Below, in pieces: positions 14,101 to 26,800 of a stretch of 64,000 bases of DNA. Position numbers and translations under genes: made by a program. How positions within the stretch are numbered: the first letter of the stretch is position 1; every line of letters begins with the position of its first letter. The stretch is from Argopecten irradians (taxonomy: Eukaryota; Mollusca; Bivalvia; Pectinida; Pectinidae), in the NCBI RefSeq assembly GCF_041381155.1, contig NC_091146.1:2621224-2685223 (forward strand), written 5' to 3'. Under the pieces are notes generated by a model. It made no database searches. It was not told the DNA's origin and worked only from the letters and a program-made list of their open reading frames with translations.

Positions 14101-15797
14101 TTGTGTTGTTCCACTCGATACCTACGAGATGAGATGTCAATGTTACTGTTGTGTTGTTCCACTCGATACCTACGAGATGAGATGTCAATGTTACTGTTGT
14201 GTTGTTCCACTCGATACCTACGAGATGAGATGTCAATGTTACTGTTGTGTTGTTCCACTCGATACCTACGAGATGAGATGTCAATGTTACTGTTGTGTTG
14301 TTCCACTCGATACCTACGAGATGAGATGTCAATGTTACTGTTGTGTTGTTCCACTCGATACCTACGAGATGAGATGTCAATGTTACTGTTGTGTTGTTCC
14401 ACTCGATACCTACGAGATGAGATGTCAATGTTACTGTTGTGTTGTTCCACTCGATACCTACGAGATGAGATGTCAATGTTACTGTTGTGTTGTTCCACTC
14501 GATACCTACGAGATGAGATGTCAATGTTACTGTTGTGTTGTTCCACTCGATACCTACGAGATGAGATGTCAATGTTACTGTTGTGTTGTTCCACTCGATA
14601 CCTACGAGATGAGATGTCAATGTTACTGTTGTGTTGTTCCACTCGATACCTACGAGATGAGATGTCAATGTTACTGTTGTGTTGTTCCACTCGATACCTA
14701 CGAGATGAGATGTCAATGTTACTGTTTTTTTTTGTTCCACTCGATACCTACGAGACGAGATGTCAGTGTTACTGTTGTGTTGTTCCACTCGATACCTACG
14801 AGATGATGAGATGTCAATGTTACTGTTGTGTTGTTCCACTCGATACCTACGAGATGAGATGTCAATGTTACTGTTGTGTTGTTCCACTCGATACCTACGA
14901 GATGAGATGTCAATGTTACTGTTGTGTTGTTCCACTCGATACCTACGAGATGATGATGCATGTTACTGTGTGTTGTTCCACTCGATACCTACGAGATGAG
15001 ATGTCAATGTTACTGTTGTGTTGTTCCACTCGATACCTACGAGATGATGAGATGTCAATGTTACTGTGTGTTGTTCCACTCGATACCTACGAGATGAGAT
15101 GTCAATGTTACTGTTTTTTTTGTTCCACTCGATACCTACGAGACGAGATGTCAGTGTTACTGTTGTGTTGTTCCACTCGATACCTACGAGATGAGATGTC
15201 AATGTTACTGTTGTGTTGTTCCACTCGATACCTACGAGATGAGATGTCAATGTTACTGTTGTGTTGTTCCACTCGATACCTACGAGATGAGATGTCAATG
15301 TTACTGTTGTGTTGTTCCACTCGATACCTACGAGATGAGATGAATGTCAATGTTACTGTTGTGTTGTTCCACTCGATACCTACGAGATGAGATGTCAATG
15401 TTACTGTTGTGTTGTTCCACTCGATACCTACGAGATGAGATGTCAATGTTACTGTTGTGTTGTTCCACTCGATACCTACGAGATGAGATGTCAATGTTAC
15501 TGTTGTGTTGTTCCACTCGATACCTACGAGATGAGATGTCAATGTTACTGTTGTGTTGTTCCACTCGATACCTACGAGATGAGATGTCAATGTTACTGTT
15601 GTGTTGTTCCACTCGATACCTACGAGATGAGATGTCAATGTTACTGTCATGTTACTGTTGTGTTGTTCCACTCGATACCTACGAGATGAGATGTCAATGT
15701 TACTGTTGTGTTGTTCCACTCGATACCTACGAGATGAGATGTCAATGTTACTGTTGTGTTGTTCCACTCGATACCTTCGAGATGAGATGTCAACGTT
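8135..15797. repeat. Satellite B: 48-bp tandem array (about 160 copies)
   Basis: A second array starts at the last satellite A copy with no spacer. The 48-bp monomer contains GTTACTGTTGTGTTGTTCCA and CTCGATACCTACGAGATGAG; the latter has a CTCG/CGAG inverted repeat. Copies between about 8760 and 14700 are almost identical. Copies near both ends (8135-8760 and 14740-15650) carry more indels. A recurring variant has the TGTTGTG replaced by a T run (near 10682, 13373, 13615, 14724, 15113). No convincing sequence relation to satellite A is visible. Long open frames on both strands follow from a stop-free monomer with a period divisible by 3. Confidence 0.98.
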
Positions 15798-15957
15798 ACC
15801 ACCTATAAAGTACACAATAGAGGCATGCTTCAATGATAAATCATTATTATATAATAGAAGAGGCAACAGTTCCACTTTATTCATGAAGACACAACACGGA
15901 TATACCGCAGTTTCCCAAAATACACACTTCACACACGCTTCACATCGCATACGTTTC
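15798..15957. other. Short non-satellite spacer
   Basis: About 160 bp of unique-looking sequence between satellite B and the next repeat. The stretch around 15899-15945 (ATACCGCAG followed by CCCAAAA and CACAC-rich sequence) resembles 19882-19940, so it is probably part of a dispersed repeat. No gene is seen. Confidence 0.5.
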
Positions 15958-17880
15958 TAGGTCATCTGACCTAAAGGGTCAGGATGACCTATTGTCATCA
16001 TACACCGTCCGTCGTGCGCCGTGCGTAAACTTTTCATTCAATAACCGAAAGGCCCAGGGCACTGATATTTCACCTTTAGCATGCTGGGAGGAAGGGATAC
16101 CAAGTTTGTAAAAAAGAATGACCTTGCCCTTCATTCAAAGTCACATGGGTCAAATAGGCTAACTTTTTAAACGACTTCTTCTCAAAAACCAGCTGGCCCA
16201 GGGTACTGATATTGGGCCTGTAGCATGCTGAGATGAAACGCTATTAAGTTTGTTCAAATGAATGACCTTGATTTTCATTCAAGTTTACAGGGGTCGATTA
16301 GACAAAACTATTTAAACGATTTCTTGTGGCTACCAAGTTTGTTTAAATGAATGACCTTGACCTTCAATCAAGGTCACATGAGTCAAAGGCTAAAATCCTT
16401 TAAACGACTTCTTGTGAATAACTAATAGGTCAAATAGGCTAAAATCTTTAAAAGACTATGTTGTATTGTGCTAATAGTCATGTGATCGTTTAGGCCCATG
16501 TGCCTCTTGTTACATGACTCATGGGATTTTTCCTAATATCCATGATATAACACTCTTACCGCGAAATTATAATGATGATCGTACGCAGCCTTCAACCCTC
16601 ACTGGACCAGGGGAAATTACCGAAAAGTGTAATATCCTTCATTTTGTTCAAATTAATGACCTTGATCTTCATTCAAGGTTACAGGGGTCAATTAGACTAA
16701 ACTATTTAAACGATTTCTTGTGAATAATTAAGAGGCCTAGAGATCTAATATTGGACCTGTGACATGCTGTGATAAATGGCTACCAAGTTTGTTTAAATGA
16801 ATGTCCTTGACCTCCATTCAAGGTCACAGGGGTCAAAAAGGCTAAAATCCTTTAAACGACTTCTTGTGAATACTAAGAGGCCTAGAGACCTGATATTGGG
16901 CCTGTGGCATGCTGGGATGAATGGCTACCAAGTTGTTTAAATGAATGACCTTGACATTTATTCAAGGTTGACAGGGGTCAAAAAGGCTAAACTCTTGAAA
17001 ACGACTTCTTTTCAAGAACCAGTAGGCCCAGGGTACTGATATTGGGTTTGTAACATGCTTTGATAAAGGGTTTCCCAGGTCACAGCGGTCAAAAAGGCTA
17101 CAAAAAATAAACAACTTATTTTCAAAAACCAAAAGGCCCAGAGCACTGATATTGGGCCTGTAACATGGTTCGATAAAGGGTTCCCAGTTTTTCAAGTGAA
17201 TGACCTTGACCTTCATTCAAGTTCACAGGGGTCAAATATTCTAAAATCTTTAAACGATTTCTTTAAAAAAACTAAGAGTTCTAGAGACCTGATATTGGGC
17301 ATGTGGAATGCTACCAAGTTTGTTCAAATGAATGACCTTGACCTTCATTCAAGGTGACAGGGGTCAATTAGACTAAACCCTTTAAACGATTTCTTGTGAA
17401 TAACTAAGAGGCCTAGAGATCAGATATTGGGTCTGTGACATGCGGGGATGAATGGCTACCAAGTTTGTTTAAATGAATGACATTAACCTTCATTCAAGGT
17501 CACAGGGGTCAAAAAGGCTTTAAAAATTAAACAACTTTTTTTCAAGAACCCGAAGGCCCAGAGTACTGATATTGGGCCTGTAGCATGCTTGGATAAATGG
17601 CTACCAAGTTTTTTCAGATGAATTACATTGACATTCATTCAATGTCACAGGGGTAAAATAAGTTAAAATCTTTAAATGACTTCTTGAGAATAACTAGAAG
17701 GCCTAGAGACCTGACATTGGGCCTGTAACATGCTGGGATGAAGGGCTACCAAGTTTGTTCAAATGAATGACCTTGATCTTCATTCAAGGTCACAGAGGTA
17801 AAATAGGCTAAAATCTGTAAAAGACTATGTTGTATTGTGCTAATAGTCATATGATCGTTTAGGCCCATGGGCCTCTTGTT
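15958..17880. repeat. Interspersed element with tandem ~150-bp core units and palindromic tail
   Basis: After a GC-richer head at 15958-16030 (GGTCATCTGACC and GTCCGTCGTGCGCCGTGCGT), about a dozen diverged units of roughly 150 bp follow. Each contains phrases such as CTGATATTGGGCCTGT, GGCTACCAAGTTTGTT and TTCATTCAAGGTCACAGGGG. The region ends at a palindrome followed by CTCTTGTTA. Elements with tandem internal cores and a terminal palindrome are known in bivalves as pearl-like repeats, later grouped with Helentron-associated elements; assignment here is by layout only. No transposase or Rep/Helicase frame is present, so any copy would be non-autonomous. Confidence 0.75.
16432..16639. repeat. 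Element end module, copy 1 of a direct duplication
   Basis: About 208 bp that recur with few changes at 17801-18008, an offset of 1369 bp. The module holds the 14-bp palindrome (here imperfect, AGGCCCATGTGCCT at 16492-16505), then CTCTTGTTACATGAC and sequence ending in AATATCCTT. Either two elements sit in tandem or a 1.37-kb segment was duplicated. Confidence 0.8.
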
Positions 17881-18008
17881 ACATGACCCAGGGGATTTTC
17901 CCTAATACCCATGATATAACACTCTTACCGCGAGATTATAATGATGATCGTACGCAGCCTTCAACCCTCACTGGACAAGTGGAAATTACCGAAAAATGTA
18001 ATATCCTT
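17801..18008. repeat. Element end module, copy 2 of a direct duplication
   Basis: Second copy of the module at 16432-16639. Here the palindrome AGGCCCATGGGCCT at 17862-17875 is perfect. A similar palindrome (GGCCCATGGGCC) followed by TCTTGTTTC occurs at 52746-52757, so the tail is dispersed in this genome. Confidence 0.8.
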
Positions 18009-18211
18009 ATTAATTATTTTATTCAACACATTTGCACAAAAATTGACCTCTATAAATTAGTTAGGCATGTATGGCCCTATTGCATGATCGTAAAAGGCGA
18101 TTAAATTAGGATTTGATTTGTTCTCGTCTTTTTAATTTACTTTCATCTTTATAACGTCTACTCTGACACCGCCTCACGGCTACTCTCCACAGGCCGATAC
18201 ACTCCATTGTC

Positions 18212-18219
18212 TATAAAAG
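18212..18219 (+). promoter_or_regulatory. Possible TATA box
   Basis: TATAAAAG followed about 25 bases later by an initiator-like TCACTCAGCATTAGTG. It sits 80 bp before the inverted repeat at 18294 and has no open reading frame after it, so it may belong to a mobile element. Weak call from motif and spacing only. Confidence 0.25.
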
Positions 18220-18293
18220 TGACAGTTGCTGCTCCTGCTTATCACTCAGCATTAGTGAGGTGGAAAGATTGGTTTCCCGTTGTCAGTATAATG

Positions 18294-18452
18294 TAAGGAT
18301 TAAAGTCTCTTTCTGGTGGTTCTATCGAAGGATAAAGTTGAGTAGGGTATCGATATTTGGAATGGACCGCGAAGCGGTCCAGGAAACAAATATCGATACC
18401 CTACTCAACTTTATCCTTCGATAGAACCACCAGAAAGAGACTTTAATCCTTA
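18294..18452. repeat. Perfect 65-bp inverted repeat with nested hairpin
   Basis: The left arm 18294-18358 is the exact reverse complement of the right arm 18388-18452. The 29-bp spacer contains a second hairpin, GGACCGCGAAGCGGTCC at 18364-18380 (7-bp stem, GAA loop). No mismatch is seen in the long arms, which implies a recent origin or strong homogenisation. It could be a foldback element or the terminus of one; no coding sequence is attached. Confidence 0.95.
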
Positions 18453-20499
18453 TATTTACAGTCTTAACTATTATTTTCATAGCTCAAAATTTACCCTTAA
18501 TAGTGTTTATGGCATTTATAAGACTAAAATTGAATTATATCGTTTGGTTCCGACAGGCATTTCGAACAGCCACTTGAAGTGGCGGAAATTCCCGCCAATT
18601 TATCAATGAACATACCAATAAAATGAGTTCCGTCTGATGAAGCATATATCTGAGGTTTTCCCGGTATGGAACTATAAATCATTTTATTTATCTGTTGTTA
18701 AAAACACCATGGTGCAAAGCAGTTTGGTTTTAATATTTTGCTTCGTATGATTTCACACGCTTACACAATTCATAACGTGGCAGGATATTTAACGTAGTTG
18801 TGACGCGGCGTCCGATTCAAACCGCCTGTGTCAAGGAGGTGTGACAAACAGAGAGTTTCTTCAATTTTGTGATCACTTGAGTTCTACTTAATCAGTTCAC
18901 GTTTGAAATTTCTTGAATACACGGATGTTTACATAGTTCCATGTCATTCTTTCCGGATTTTAGAGATTTTCAAATGTATCGGACGTCGTTTCGAGGAACA
19001 TGTACAAACACAGGTAGGCCCACTACTGTAAACGTTTACTGTACCGCTCTCAAAATGTTAGCTATATTTATATTGTTGTTTTAAACACTTCAATAAATAT
19101 TAGAGGTATCTATTACAAGTATTGTAAAGCTACAATTGAAGGATTCCGTTTCATTGATATTTCGAAACACCCAAACGTACATTGTGTATGTAAGTCCTAC
19201 TCTTGCCGATTCACAGTAGATTCTAGATAACGTACAGGACTTGTCTGTCCGCCGAGGTGAACAAAAATGCATTGTCGTGCTAGGTCGTTTTGGTTACACT
19301 TATCCAACTCAAATACTGACGTGTTCTGACATATCTTATCCATTCGCGTACAACCAAAGATGTTAAAAATACGAATATAATGTAGATCTAGGCTACATGT
19401 TGTAGAGAACAACACAGATTCGCAGGACACACAACATGTAAACATTGCGACGTCATCGGAATGTGCAAAACTGTACATTGTACAACATTGTTTATTTATC
19501 ATACGCACGGAAGCATTGCTCAAAGAGGTACGGTAGTAACATAAACAATGTAACTTTTCTACATTTGTATTTACACACGTACATGTATATGTGTTCAAAC
19601 CTATTTTGATACATGTACATGTTCATCGAACGTACGTTCGGTTACTGAAAACACCAAAAGTTTCTGATTTGGACCATCATAAATTCATCCGCGCGGCTCC
19701 AAATTGCGCGTGACATACTCAATTTATCGAGAAATAAAGTTGAGTAGCCTTTGGTTGAAATCAACGGGGTTTATACTATCAATTCACCACTGACTGTAAA
19801 TATTGTGACTTAAAAGTGGCTTTTTTCAGTAGGATAGCACTGTAAACGTTAAGAGTTCCATTATAACAAGGAAATACCAGTAATATACCGCAGCCTCCCA
19901 AAACAGACAGACATCCACACATCGCAACACATACAACACAGTGTACACAAAAGTCCTTTATTGACCATGTATGTTATTAGGGCTTTTAATTCACCAGGCC
20001 TATTATTTATAATGAAATATGGTAACTATACCACATGTAATAAGGAAAGTTTTACCACAGATATGTTAGTATGACATGTATGGAAACTATAGTCTATCAA
20101 ATAATTATATTGTATAATAAATATCGAAACTTGTAATAAGCGGTATGTACAAACAAAAACGTATTTCCGATTTGAACATATCTTAATATTTCGATAGATG
20201 GTGCCACACTGTGTACATATGTAATATGCAATGAACCACACTCCAATCGTGTAGTATCTTTGGCTAGAAAAACGTGGAAATGTGCCTGATCAATAATGAA
20301 CTTGCGCAATCCCAATGTATTATAAACAGGTTGTTTTCGAGTAGTGATGCGTCCAATCGTACCGTTTTCTGCTACCAGACTAGGATATTTATAAATCTGA
20401 CGTGTTAGGCCCGACGCACTGTAAATATAAGTCTATACAAAGTGTCCTGATACCGGGTCTGAAGACCGACAAGACCATATATACTTACAATTCTCCAAC
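18453..20499. other. Intergenic region upstream of the FREP gene
   Basis: AT-rich sequence with no convincing gene. It includes a hairpin around 19708-19745 (CTCAATTTATCGAG then AAATAAAGTTGAG), repeat-like sequence at 19880-19950, and a TATA-like CATATATAC at 20476-20484 just before the FREP start codon. A 133-codon minus-strand open frame at 19197-19598 has no recognisable domain. Confidence 0.5.
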
Positions 20500-20821
20500 A
20501 TGGGTAGGTACGTGTGTCTGATGCTGTTTCTCGGGTATACCGTCCAGGCGATGATGTCGATCTCCTTTACATGTGTATTTCACGTGTCTATCCCAAAATT
20601 CAACGGAAATTGGTCGGCCATTCAACACAACGTGTACAGTCAGATTGAGTGTTCAACTAAATGTGGTTCGGATTGCCTTTCGTTTACCTACAATCAAGAA
20701 ACAAGAGAGTGTAAAACTTATACCACAGAACTCAATGACGGGGCTGATACCAATGAGTCTTCAGTTCTTCAAACGTTTAAAAAGACCAGGCCAGTTAACA
20801 TCACTGATACGCATCATTCTG
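20500..20821 (+). CDS. FREP exon 1: signal peptide and PAN-like region
   Basis: Starts at ATG 20500, chosen because a hydrophobic leader follows immediately. Ends at TCTG|GTGGGT, phase 1. Encodes residues 1-107 plus one base, including the four-cysteine PAN-like segment and sequons NWS, NES and NIT. The frame stays open for 30 further codons past the donor, so an intron-retained short form ending at 20913 is possible. Confidence 0.8.
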
Positions 20822-23800
20822 GTGGGTATTTTTCGGTAGTGTTTTTATGTCTCATTTTCTCAGCATACAAGGCACAAGAATTTTTTTTACATTTAAAGCA
20901 TATTATGATTTAGATCCCAGTATATAAAAATGTGTGTTTTGAATAAAATCATTGTCGTTGATCTGGGTTATCATCAAATTCATTCCAGAATTGTGATGAA
21001 AATAGGATTAAATGTGTCTTCAACAAGTGCAGAAAATAAGTAAATTAGAAAAGGTTAAGTAAACATAGAGGCATATAATATTTGAATTTGCATGCTATTT
21101 TCCAATGTTTTTCGTTACAACAAATTTGAATATAGTGTAAACCCTTTCTACCATTAGTTTAAAGACCACATGTAATATTGTTGATTATTGTTGCTTCCAG
21201 AACCTTGGGGTGGGGCGAATTACATGCAGTTTGAATTGAAAGAGCTGTCGTAATAATCTGTACTGTACGTAGTCACCTCGCCCAAAGAGCACAGCAAAGC
21301 TTAAGTTTATGTAAAAAAGGTAACGAATCGTCGTTTTCGATTAATGTTAAGAATTTTTAGTTGGCCCATTCCTTCTTATAAATATATTAGTTAAACTACA
21401 CTTTTGTATCTGATCTGTTTGCATTTACAAACATTTATAGTTTGCTTGAAATAATCTTTCATAGTTGTTCTATCAGATGTAACCGATATTGAGATGATGG
21501 TACGAACGCCTGGCGAGCAAATACTACACGTTAAAACCAAGTTTTATACACAATTTTAAAGTACCCCTTATCACATAAATATAACAAACAGCATTTCAAA
21601 GAAACGCATTACGGATGTCCAATTCGCCGTCTTCGAAATCATGATGTCACGTCATTTTTTTGTAAATCTCAATGAATTTTGGTTTCGTCCCGTCGTCTGT
21701 TTACAACATTAGCAACGTAACGAAAACGCTTGAAATCTTCCGTTCACCTAATCACCGACGGGTTGATAAAAACCAACATATAGCGCTTGGACGTTAAACG
21801 GAAAGGCGTAAACGGAAAGCTCCGTCCTTAATTTGAAAAAAAAATAAAAAGACTAATTTGGGCAAAACTATTACTAAATAGCTCCACATAAATTTTGAAG
21901 CGTCACTTAAAAAAACAAAGATGGCGTCGAAAAAAGAAACGAGTGCGCATCTTTTTCGAGCGGTTGATATTTTGCACTGTTAAAAATACACTATTACCCG
22001 TTGCTAGGGGGTTGCTATGAACGTGTCTATTGTCTCATATTGTTCTAATGCTACCTGCCGTGTGAGAGTGTAAAATACCAAATATCTCTCGACCAATCAG
22101 AATGCAGGATTCATTGAGGCATAATAAACTACAATATTACACTGGCGAAATCAATTAATCGGGCGGATTATGTGATAAAATCGGCTATGACGCAACAGCG
22201 TGACCTAAAAGTCGTCAAGTCTAACTCTTGAATTATATTCATGTGTCACTGTCACTACTAAAAATAGCTGGGCAATATCGCTCTTTCCATTATCATTCTT
22301 TGATGGGCACCAAATCCATCTGTGGTCTCCTGTTTGAACCCCCTTGCTTACAAATTGTTACATGTTTTGAAACATCTCAAACACAACCATCGCTTTGCTG
22401 ACATTGATGTCCAGAAATGTCAAATACAATGTATTATTTTTAAACAGAGAACCAAGTATTGAATTGTTCAAGATAAACATGGCCAGGCATGATGTGAGAA
22501 AAATAATGTGGGAACAAGAGACAAATTAGAGTTCAAAACCAAAACTAGAGGATAATTGATACCCATCATTTGAACAATAACTGATGTCTGATCATCTATA
22601 GATGTGTCTAACTAGCACAGAAATACATATACAGTAATTTCTTCTGCTTTTGATCCATACGCAATCAGTACTTCATTCCATATAGGTCTTAGTGCCTAAT
22701 AGAGTTTTTTTCGGGACATAGTTAATTATTTTCAATATTTTTATCTTGAAGTAAAGCAGTTACATCACAAAAATAGTTATTTACAGAATAATTATTCGAA
22801 GTTATCAAATCCCGTAACTCAAGAAGCAAATATTAACGGATTTTGACCAGTATCAAACCCATCTGGGATCTACGAAATTATATATTTTGACGATTTTAAA
22901 GTCCCTTAACTCTTGTAAATATTAACAGATTTTGAAAGGCATCATACTAATCCAAAATATCATTAATATAAAGCAAGATACCAAATTTGGTTGAAATCGG
23001 AAACCAAATATTTAAGTAATCGAGCGGAAACCCATGGATTTATCTGTTTTGACAATTTTTAAGTCCCAAAACTCTTGCAAATTTTGACGGATTTTGACCA
23101 TTATCGAACTCATTTGAGATCTTATTAATATAAAACAATATATAAAACTTGGTTGAAATCGGACAATAAATATTAAGTTATCGAGCGGAAACCGTGGATT
23201 TATCTGTTTTGACGATTTTAAAGTCCCGTAACTCTTGCAAAATTTGACAGATTTTAAACATTATAGAAATTGTTCGAGATCTCAATGATATAAAACAATA
23301 TACTAAATTTAGTTGAAATCTGACAATAAATATGTAAGTTAAGGAACTAAGAATTTATCTGTTTTGACGATTTTAAAGTCCCGTAACTCTTGCAAGTATT
23401 GACGTATTTTGTCCATTATCGAACTCTTTCGAGATCACATTGATATAAAGCAATATACCAAATTCAGTTGAAATCGGACAATAAATACTAAAGTTATCGC
23501 ACGGAAACCATTTCCCGGGCGCCGCCGCCGACACCGACGCCGACATAGTGATACCTAGGTGTCGCCCTTGCATTGCAGACGACACAAAAATGGCATGAGT
23601 TTTCTCAAAAGTATGGAGCTACCTGAAAGGAAGTGATATTATAAGAATCAATAAATCATTGATTAAATATGCTTTCTTTCAATGACACCCCTATTCATTC
23701 CTTAAATATTCAACCTTGGAGCCACACTAGGGAATTATAACTGAATACTTGTTCCCAGTTTCTGAGGCGAAGCGCCTGTTTGGGATCGTCGTAGCGCAAA

Positions 23801-26800
23801 GTTGACGACGAATTGGACTAGCTTGGAGTTTACTCTATATTCTTAGTAAATGAAGGTTATCCATTCGCTACGAGATATATAGTTCTCTGTAGTTTCTATA
23901 GATATTTTACTACGCTTGCAGACGGAAAATGTCTTAAACCCACAGCAATTTGCTGCGAGAGCTGTATACAGTATCTGGTGTTAAACCATAGTATCATTAA
24001 CAGACAGTATTCATTTCTCTGGATACTGTTATCATGGTAATTTGTAATCAGGTTGGCTTGGTTACCACATTCTATGTTTATCAGAACGCACTTCGGGTTG
24101 TCATTATTAATGTTGTCATAGAAAACTTACAACTGAAAAGACACGCGTCTTGAAATCGGTCGCATTTAAATTTCAAATGATTCAGTTTCCGATCTTAAGC
24201 TTCAATATACACGTATTGTGTAATTAACTCACCTGCGGACTTGGAATCACTTAAAAAATAACCCAGAACTCACAAAATTTAATTAAATATTTTGGCACAT
24301 GAAATATTTTTTTAATAAAGTAGGTTTAAAAAATGTACTTGTCAGATACTAGCAGCATATATTGGTGTTTCTTAATGGTCATTGGTGTAAATAAGTTTTG
24401 ATCTTTAATTTCTTAATTGATTTAAAGGCCCACTATCTTTCCGAAACAGCTTTAAATAATGGACATGTAAAACGAGATTGATAATTTTGTAGAGTCGCAA
24501 AAATTATTACTTAGTTACCGTTAATATTACAATTATCCTCACCCTCTAAACATTTTGATTCAAACGAATCATTAACACAGGTCATCTTATGTTTTCCGTC
24601 ATCATCCAAATTAGCACACTTTACTTGACCATTACTGTGCCCGACACCAAAACCACAGGGGGCCAACTCAATGAAAATGGATATTGTCATACATTTTTTG
24701 TGTATTTGGTGGATAGACTGATGAGTATATATGACTGTCATGTGATTTTTTTTCGGAAAATATGGGATTTGAAAAATTATTAAAAAATCGGGATATTTAC
24801 TATAAACTAGAAAGAGTCGACAGTCGCCATATTGGAATTTGTACCCCCACCTCGATGTTTTCACAATAGTATACCTTTTTTCCTAGAGTCATAGTTACGC
24901 ATCAGTCCTCCAATAATCCATAATCACACACATACCATGCAAAAGCATATAAACGATGTCTATAAAGTCGAACGCAATATTTTAACCCAAAATTACCGGC
25001 GCTTTCTGACTTGTGACATCGAAAGCAACGTCCTAGTGGAGAGCGATTAGAGCGATTAACATAGGGGCCAATTTGAAAAAAAGAACAATTGAACACCTTT
25101 TTGATGAATATGTCACCATAAAAACAAGCCCACACAATTATGTATTCGTTTTCAATATATTTGAAAATTCTCGGACCCGTTTCATGCAATTATTACATGT
25201 AACATTTGCAATAACCCATAATATATAGGTATACATGTAGACACAAATATCAGCTAATATGAATTAGCTTTGATGGTATTATATTTTAATTATATCTACG
25301 TCTGCCATTATGATAAACAAGATTGCTGACAACAGCTTTTACCACTTAGGTATGAAATAAAAATTAGGATTCTATATCAATTAAGTTTCAAGATATTAGA
25401 CATTAAACATTTCGATGTAAGCCATTATGAAAAATGAGATGGCCTACAGCTTTCATCAGTTACTAATGTTCATATTTGAATTCAGTAACACTGAAAATAT
25501 AGGTACAGAACAAAAATTAGAATTCTACATAATTTGGTTTTCAAGATATTAGACTATAAATAATTTTGTGGCCATTTTGAAAATAGTAATGGTGTACCAA
25601 ATTTCATACTATCACACGATTCGGCCGAAAATGGGGCTTAAGCCTCCGGACTAAACAGTACCATTGTGGAAACCTCTATAAAACTGCGCCCTTTACACTG
25701 GGATGGTCTTGACAACACATTCCGATGAATGAAAAAAAAAGGTTTTTGCACCTAAGTTTTAGGAATAGAGCACCCTATAACGTGCTATAAATGAATTAAT
25801 TTACACTATCACGAAACGTTACTTTTAATTTATTAAACACCATCAAGTGCATTTAATTGAAATGTTGTTGTCAAAGAGAATGGTATAGATGTAACAGAGA
25901 TAATTTATGTATTTGTAAGAGAATAGTTTAGATCTATCTGAGATAATTTATGTGTTTGTACCCACTGTTCTGGTTGGTTTTCCACGGACAAATCGTTTAC
26001 TAACATTTGATCATATCAAAATGACATTCAGCAATGTGACGCTATATACCTCCTGACAGATAATGGCGGGGTATACATTTTGTATTAGGCTGGGTACGTT
26101 AAAGGGAATGACAAACTCTAAAACTGCAAACATCATAAAAAAAACAACGCCATTGTGATATAATCAATTCGATTAAATAATTTGGTAGTATGTTAAGATA
26201 AAAAAATAAATTATTATATATCAATAAATACCCAGTACGATTCCTTTGTGTAAACGTTCTATTAGGCCAGGCGATGAGTAACTTGGGTTGGACGAAAATG
26301 TTGATAAAGGTTTATCAACTGTTTTGGGTTCAGTATAGGTACACCAAACTCCACACAAATGTCCAATCAAATCTCCCCATGGCAAGCCTCGTTTTCGATT
26401 CCAATCCAAAATAGCCATCTTAACTATAAGTTCAATATTGATAAAGACATTAGATTGGAATCAGTTGACCAAGAAATATGATTGAGAGGTCAAATTAATT
26501 ACATGTTAGGATGAACTGAAATTCTTTGTACTTAACTTTCAAATCATACTTATCTATAACAATTCAGAATGTATTATTCAATATTTTTCAATGGATTATT
26601 AAGATGTCTATTATGATATTGCTTTGACTGTTTTGATTATTACCTTTACTGTTCAACTAGAGTACTATAATGTGATTGTTGCTTGTCAGTAATTGAATTG
26701 TTATGACCCAGAATAACAGAAATGAGAAACCATCAGCTAAATTCAAAACACAATTTAATTATATATACAATAGTATACAAAGATGGTTTACAATATCTAA

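Noticed and set aside
1..15797. CRISPR array or repetitive protein genes
   Set aside because: Repeats are contiguous with no unique spacers, and open frames appear on both strands in several frames because the periods are 42 and 48. The setting is eukaryotic.
19197..19598. 133-codon minus-strand open frame as a gene
   Set aside because: No domain, signal peptide, splice context or compositional signal; cysteine content comes from ACA/TGT-rich repeat-like sequence.
24902..25189. 95-codon minus-strand open frame as a gene
   Set aside because: No recognisable motif, and composition resembles decayed repeat sequence; no splice or start context.
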